Of a stretch of DNA of 64,000 nt, positions 59,682-64,000 are shown in pieces; position 1 is the stretch's first letter, and each line of letters opens with the position of its first letter. Below the pieces are notes generated by a model. The model had not been told where the DNA came from and did no database searches. It saw only the letters and a program-made list of their open reading frames with translations. Source of the DNA: Marinobacter guineae (GTDB taxonomy: Bacteria; Pseudomonadota; Gammaproteobacteria; Pseudomonadales; Oleiphilaceae). Made by a program: the position numbers and the translations under genes. The stretch covers positions 1,656,446 to 1,720,445 of the forward strand of contig NZ_KZ319339.1 of NCBI RefSeq assembly GCF_002744735.1. The letters run 5' to 3'.

Positions 59682-61307
59682 TCACACGCTATGATAAAGG
59701 ATATCGTCCTCTTGTGGGGCTTTTTCCCCCGAGTTTCCTTTACTGCCATTTTCCGTTGACGGCGACTGTTCAGCGGCAGGCACGGTTTCATTGCCTGCGG
59801 ATTCGTCCCCTGATGGCCCCGCCGACGGCGGAGCATCCGCAGGCTCCTCCAAAGGATCTGGCCTGTCACCAGAAAGCAGCGTGACAGGCTGCTCGCACCA
59901 CACGGCCGTGCTGCCGCTGTCACACAGGTTCGACAGTGAAAACACCGTGTATTGAACACCAATCCAGGCAACCACAAGTGGCAACACCAACCGCATCACC
60001 CAGAACCAGATGCCGGCGAACAACCCCGGAGCCGCACCCAGCATTGTCCTGGCAAGGTGCCGGGTCAGGCACCAGCCGGTAAACAGCGCGACCAGAATGG
60101 CGACCAGTGGAATCAATAAACCACCGGTGACCAACTCCAGCCACCGGAACATGGTGGCGCCGCCCACACGTTCCTGCGCCCACAGATTGAACGACAGTAG
60201 CGATGCCAGCCCAGCGAGCCATACCGCCAGGCCAATTAGCACCACGGACAGCTCCCGCGGCGCCCCTGTCCATTCTCGAAACCAGCCAACGACAGGTTCA
60301 AGCAGGTTGAGGGATGTGGTCCAGACAATCAGCACCACCATCAGAAATACGGTGGCAATCACGAACTGGCTTGCCGGAAGCTGGGCCAGAGTCACAGGCA
60401 TGGAAACGAACAACAGGCTAAACCCTCGCTCGCCATCAAAGCTGTTGCCGTCTGTTGCCATGGCAAAGATCATCAGACCCGCAAGGATCGCCACCAGGGT
60501 ATCCATCAGGACAACGGCCAGAATCGAACGTTTGAGCCGGGTATGGGGCGTGGTGTAGGAACCGAGAATGGCCCAGACTCCCATGCCAAGCCCCAGAGTG
60601 AAGAACGCGTGGAACAATGCCGCTTTCAGACTTCCCCAACTGAGGTCTTCCGGGTGCATGGCCAGAATCTGGCTGACAGCACCATCAATCCGTCCGTACC
60701 AGACCGCCAGAGCGAATAACACCAGCATCAGCACCAGAGTTCCCGGCACCACCACGCGCAGCGCCCGCTCGAGGCCTTTTACTACCCCCTGCGCCGATAC
60801 CCAGACCACCAGCAGCAGGAAAAAGAGATGCCAGCCCATGAACATCCGGTATTCTCGCGGGTCCGAAACCAGCCCGGCCAGGATTGCCGTCGCCTCAGAG
60901 TCTCCCGCCCCCGAGAACCGCCCCAGTGCGCCAAAAAATACATAGGCCAGAGCGATGGAGCCGAACACCGCCGTAAAAGACAGCACCAGAAAGGCCGCAA
61001 GAATGCTGAGCCGACCTGCCGCCATCCAGAGCCGCGAACGTTTGGCACTGCGAATCAGGCCGTCCATCGCCAACACAATACCGTGGCGGGCGTAACGGCC
61101 AAGAGCGGCCTCTGTAACCATAAGCGGCAGAGTGACCAGCAGCAGGCAAGCCAGATAGAGCAGTATGAACAGACCACCACCGTGCAGGCTGGCCAGATAG
61201 GGGAACTGCCACAGGTTCGCAAGACCGACGGTGGCACCCACCGCAGCCCAGAAGAAGGTTGATTTTCGGGTAAAGGACCCGACATGTGTCTGATACGGCG
61301 TAGGCAT
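59682..61307 (-). CDS. sodium-dependent transporter, NSS/SNF family
   Basis: A 541-residue inner-membrane protein of the neurotransmitter:sodium symporter family. It opens WAAVGATVGLANLWQFPYLA, the TM1 sodium/substrate site, with about 11-12 helices. The last 80 residues are hydrophilic, rich in Pro, Glu and Ser. Substrate probably an amino acid or similar solute; unknown. It separates smpB from ratA and is transcribed leftward toward ratA. Confidence 0.85.
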   Translation of the reverse strand: MPTPYQTHVGSFTRKSTFFWAAVGATVGLANLWQFPYLASLHGGGLFILLYLACLLLVTLPLMVTEAALGRYARHGIVLAMDGLIRSAKRSRLWMAAGRLSILAAFLVLSFTAVFGSIALAYVFFGALGRFSGAGDSEATAILAGLVSDPREYRMFMGWHLFFLLLVVWVSAQGVVKGLERALRVVVPGTLVLMLVLFALAVWYGRIDGAVSQILAMHPEDLSWGSLKAALFHAFFTLGLGMGVWAILGSYTTPHTRLKRSILAVVLMDTLVAILAGLMIFAMATDGNSFDGERGFSLLFVSMPVTLAQLPASQFVIATVFLMVVLIVWTTSLNLLEPVVGWFREWTGAPRELSVVLIGLAVWLAGLASLLSFNLWAQERVGGATMFRWLELVTGGLLIPLVAILVALFTGWCLTRHLARTMLGAAPGLFAGIWFWVMRLVLPLVVAWIGVQYTVFSLSNLCDSGSTAVWCEQPVTLLSGDRPDPLEEPADAPPSAGPSGDESAGNETVPAAEQSPSTENGSKGNSGEKAPQEDDILYHSV

Positions 61308-61495
61308 TCGAGCCCCTGAGCCCCCTGAATAAGTCTGGCCCCGTATTGTAGCCGATGGATCCGGCCGCGCACGAGCGGACAGACGGCCTGTCGCTGATTT
61401 CGTGACCGGTCCGGCACTCCTGGGCTACAATGCGCCTTTTTCCGGCTACACGAACGCCGGCCCGTTCATTCGTCCGACCCCGGATTTATTGATTC

Positions 61496-61975
61496 ATGAG
61501 CAAGAAAAAGCCCGGAACGCCGAGCAGTACCATCGCGCTGAACAAAAAGGCGAAGCACGAGTATCACATTGAGGACCGCTTCGAGGCAGGTCTCGCCCTG
61601 CTGGGCTGGGAAGTGAAATCCCTGCGCGCCGGCAAGGCCCAACTGGTGGACGCCTATGTACTACTCAAGGACGGCGAAGCCTGGTTGCTCGGCTCTCACA
61701 TCACCCCACTGATCGCAGCGTCCACCCATGTCATTGCAGATCCGACCCGGACGCGCAAACTCCTGCTGCACGCCAAGGAAATTGCCAAGATCGTCGGCAA
61801 GGTAAACCAGGCCGGTTACACTTGCATTCCGCTGGCACTCTACTGGAAAAACAACAGGGTGAAGTGCGAGATCGCCCTGGTAAAAGGCAAGAAACAGTTC
61901 GACAAGCGCGCCACCGAGAAAGAGCGGGACTGGAACCGCCAGAAGCAGCGAATCCTGCGCGATACCAACATCTGA
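61496..61975 (+). CDS. smpB: SsrA-binding protein SmpB
   Basis: A 159-residue tmRNA-binding protein. [24 protein letters not shown] and the Lys/Arg-rich tail ([22 protein letters not shown]) are typical. Brings tmRNA to stalled ribosomes. The partner RNA ssrA is 1.7 kb downstream, separated by the acyltransferase gene. Confidence 0.97.
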   Translation: MSKKKPGTPSSTIALNKKAKHEYHIEDRFEAGLALLGWEVKSLRAGKAQLVDAYVLLKDGEAWLLGSHITPLIAASTHVIADPTRTRKLLLHAKEIAKIVGKVNQAGYTCIPLALYWKNNRVKCEIALVKGKKQFDKRATEKERDWNRQKQRILRDTNI

Positions 61976-62115
61976 TGACGGCTCCGCACAAATTTTAGAA
62001 TATCTGACGCCGGTCATGGGCAGAACCGGCAGGTGTGTCGCATACTCATTCTCTTTGTTCAGATTTCCAACAGGCCTATACTCGGGAGTCCCGGTGCATG
62101 GCAAAGGGAGAGCTT

Positions 62116-63534
62116 ATGTCACCAAAACAGATACCCATGTCCGCTGTTGATCGTGCGTGGCTGCGCATGGACACCCCACAAAATCCCATGATGATCTGCG
62201 GTGTATGGACTCTGGAACACCCCATCTCCATGAACCGTCTCAGGCACACAATTGAAACCCGATTCCTGTGTTTCAGCCGGTTCCGCCAGCGAGTTGTGGA
62301 CACAGGAGACCGTGCTTACTGGCAGGATGACCCCCTGTTTGATCTGGACAACCACCTCCACCAGATCGCCCTGCCGGGCAAGGCCGACAAAGCGGAGCTC
62401 CAGAAACTGGTCAGCGACATGAACAGTACCTCACTGGATTTCCGGCAACCGCTCTGGCAAATGCACTACATAGACAATTACGAGGGCGGCGGCGCATTGC
62501 TGATTCGCATCCATCACTGCATTGCCGATGGCATATCGCTGGTGCGGGTGATGCTTTCACTCACCGACAAGACTCCAGAGCCGAAACTCAAACGGGTTGC
62601 CACCAAGCCCCAGGCCGGACACAAACCAACTTCCACCATTCAGCGCACACTGAACCGACTGGTCGATAGCGCCCATGTGGCAACGGACCAGGCCAGGCTT
62701 TTCATTCAGTCCGTCCGTGAAGAACCCAACTACCCCCTCAAACTAGCGTCAACAGCCAGTAGCGTGGCCATGGACCTCGTGAAACTCGGCCTGGCCCCAT
62801 TTGAGCCCAAAACCGGCTTGAAACAGCCACTCTCCGGGCGCAAACAAGTGGCCTGGGCAGAGCCACTGGACCTTGCCGACGTGAAAGCCTGTGCCAAGGC
62901 TCTTGGTGGCACCATAAACGATGCACTGCTCTGTACGGTCACCGGGGCTCTGCAGCGTCACTTTGCCGCACACAAGGAAACCATCCCCGATTGCGGAATC
63001 CGCGTGGCCGTGCCATTTAACCTCCGGCCTCTTGACCAGCCCATCGAAACCCTCGGCAACAAGTTCGGCCTTGTTCTGGTTACCCTGCCGGTGGAAGTCC
63101 AGGACCCCCTTATGTGCTTCCGGCAGGTACAGGAGAACATGAACCGGCTCAAACGCTCCTATCAGGCCCAGGTCACTTACAGCCTTCTTGATATATTCGG
63201 TCGAGGCCCGGATGTTATTGAACGCCGGGCTCTGGACCTTCTCAGTAGTAAGGCCTCCGCCGTACTGACCAACGTACCAGGGCCGAAAGACGCCCTGTAC
63301 CTTGCGGGTAGCAAACTCACCCAGCCCATGTTCTGGGTGCCCCAGAGCGGCAATATCGGTATCGGCATGAGTATTCTCAGTTATGCTGGCACCGTTCAGT
63401 TCGGAATTACCGTCGACAAGGCCATCCACGCCGACCCGGATGCGGTGATGGACTATTTCCGGCAAAGCTTCGAGGCCCTGAGCCACGCAGCCCTGGCCGG
63501 CCGTCCAGGCGCCCATAAACGCAAAGCCAGCTAG
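62116..63534 (+). CDS. wax ester synthase/acyl-CoA:diacylglycerol acyltransferase (WS/DGAT)
   Basis: A 472-residue enzyme of the WS/DGAT family. Active site HHCIADG (His133, His134, Asp138), PLW motif (QPLWQMHYID) and NDALL motif are present. Such enzymes join acyl-CoA to fatty alcohols or diacylglycerol for storage lipid in marine and soil bacteria. ATG 62116 with GGGAG upstream is preferred; ATG 62098 is also possible. It lies between smpB and ssrA. Substrate choice (alcohol or DAG) cannot be read. Confidence 0.9.
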   Translation: MSPKQIPMSAVDRAWLRMDTPQNPMMICGVWTLEHPISMNRLRHTIETRFLCFSRFRQRVVDTGDRAYWQDDPLFDLDNHLHQIALPGKADKAELQKLVSDMNSTSLDFRQPLWQMHYIDNYEGGGALLIRIHHCIADGISLVRVMLSLTDKTPEPKLKRVATKPQAGHKPTSTIQRTLNRLVDSAHVATDQARLFIQSVREEPNYPLKLASTASSVAMDLVKLGLAPFEPKTGLKQPLSGRKQVAWAEPLDLADVKACAKALGGTINDALLCTVTGALQRHFAAHKETIPDCGIRVAVPFNLRPLDQPIETLGNKFGLVLVTLPVEVQDPLMCFRQVQENMNRLKRSYQAQVTYSLLDIFGRGPDVIERRALDLLSSKASAVLTNVPGPKDALYLAGSKLTQPMFWVPQSGNIGIGMSILSYAGTVQFGITVDKAIHADPDAVMDYFRQSFEALSHAALAGRPGAHKRKAS

Positions 63535-63586
63535 GCCCGTAGGTACATCTACCGGCCCTGCGGCACAAATCTTCAACAAACAAACC

Positions 63587-63616
63587 TTGAAGTCCGGCAA
63601 ACCGGACACATATACT
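63587..63616 (+). promoter_or_regulatory. sigma-70 promoter of ssrA
   Basis: TTGAAG (63587-63592), 18-nt spacer, TATACT (63611-63616), 9 nt before the tmRNA 5' end. Confidence 0.8.
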
Positions 63617-63624
63617 GTGAGTAA

Positions 63625-63988
63625 GGGGACGACATGGCTTCGACGCTGGTGGCGATCCCTTGAGTGCATGTCGAGATGGCAGCGAATCTCGTTAATCCAA
63701 AGCTGCAACGCAATAGTCGCAAACGACGAAAACTACGCACTAGCAGCGTAAGCTGCTAGTCGTCCTGACCGGGTCGCCCGTAGCCCGGAGCTACATCTCA
63801 GGACGTCATCGCTTACGGGATGCTCCGTTATCCAGAGTTCACTGGCTAGCGGCTAAGATCTAAAGAACTCGGTTCTTGCACCCTGGCTCTCGGGTCGCTT
63901 GAACTTAAATTAATAGAGAGACGCTAAACATGTAGACCTCAAGGCTGAGTGCTGGCGGACGCGGGTTCAATTCCCGCCGTCTCCACCA
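63625..63988 (+). ncRNA. ssrA: transfer-messenger RNA (tmRNA)
   Basis: A 364-nt one-piece tmRNA. The 5' end GGGGACGACATGGCTTCGACG pairs with the 3' end (CGTCTCC-ACCA) to form the alanyl acceptor; the T arm is GCGGG-TTCAATT-CCCGC. The tag frame runs 63719-63751 and encodes ANDENYALAA followed by TAA. Works with SmpB in trans-translation. Confidence 0.97.
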
Positions 63989-64000
63989 AACAACCGCAAG

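Overview
The window is a stretch of gammaproteobacterial chromosome that is almost entirely coding. The gene order from about 30 kb to the right end (pnp, rpsO, truB, rbfA, infB, nusA, rimP, tRNA-Leu, secG, tpiA, glmM, folP, ftsH, rlmE, yhbY, greA, carBA, dapB, dnaJ, dnaK, grpE, recN, fur, bamE, rnfH, ratA, smpB, ssrA) is the Pseudomonas-type arrangement. A wax ester synthase/diacylglycerol acyltransferase next to ssrA, a DcaP-like porin, a PQQ sugar dehydrogenase and the general sequence style point to a marine oil-degrading relative such as Marinobacter. That genus assignment is inference from gene content, not from a marker comparison. No phage, IS element, plasmid function or CRISPR array was seen.

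Left part (1-30 kb), metabolic and accessory genes: the start of an arginine succinyltransferase (ast/aru) operon with its transaminase; a DnaQ-type exonuclease fused to a UvrC/Cho-like GIY-YIG half; an outer-membrane porin; an old-yellow-enzyme family oxidoreductase; aceE-aceF (pyruvate dehydrogenase) transcribed leftward and, divergently, a KamA-family radical SAM aminomutase; an orphan lipoprotein; a CnoX/YbbN-like thioredoxin; a second-type Lon protease; a PQQ dehydrogenase plus cytochrome c; a MarR regulator divergent from a TPR membrane protein; a complete branched-chain amino acid ABC transporter (braCDEFG); and a DUF3015 - DUF4105 - lipoprotein hydrolase unit.

Right part (30-64 kb), housekeeping block: mostly leftward operons for translation and RNA decay (rimP-nusA-infB-rbfA-truB-rpsO-pnp), envelope and folate synthesis (ftsH-folP-glmM-tpiA-secG), pyrimidine/arginine and lysine synthesis (dapB, carAB, greA) and heat shock (grpE-dnaK-dnaJ). 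The SOS gene recN, fur/bamE and trans-translation (smpB, ssrA) follow. Regulatory sites readable in the DNA include two sigma-32-type promoters for grpE and dnaK, two tandem LexA boxes at recN, a sigma-70 promoter plus terminator hairpins in the rimP-nusA leader, and a promoter plus terminator-like hairpin in the carA leader.

The least explained signals are: (1) a dispersed element, two copies here, with a 54-bp conserved core inside long inverted arms whose sequence differs between copies although each arm pairs with its partner; (2) a family of GTCAGAT...ATCTGAC palindromes at gene ends; (3) the KamA-like enzyme, whose two lysine-binding aspartates are Arg and Ser, suggesting an acidic substrate such as glutamate; and (4) FadR/PdhR-type TGGT-N3-ACCA palindromes upstream of that gene and beside the PQQ dehydrogenase gene.
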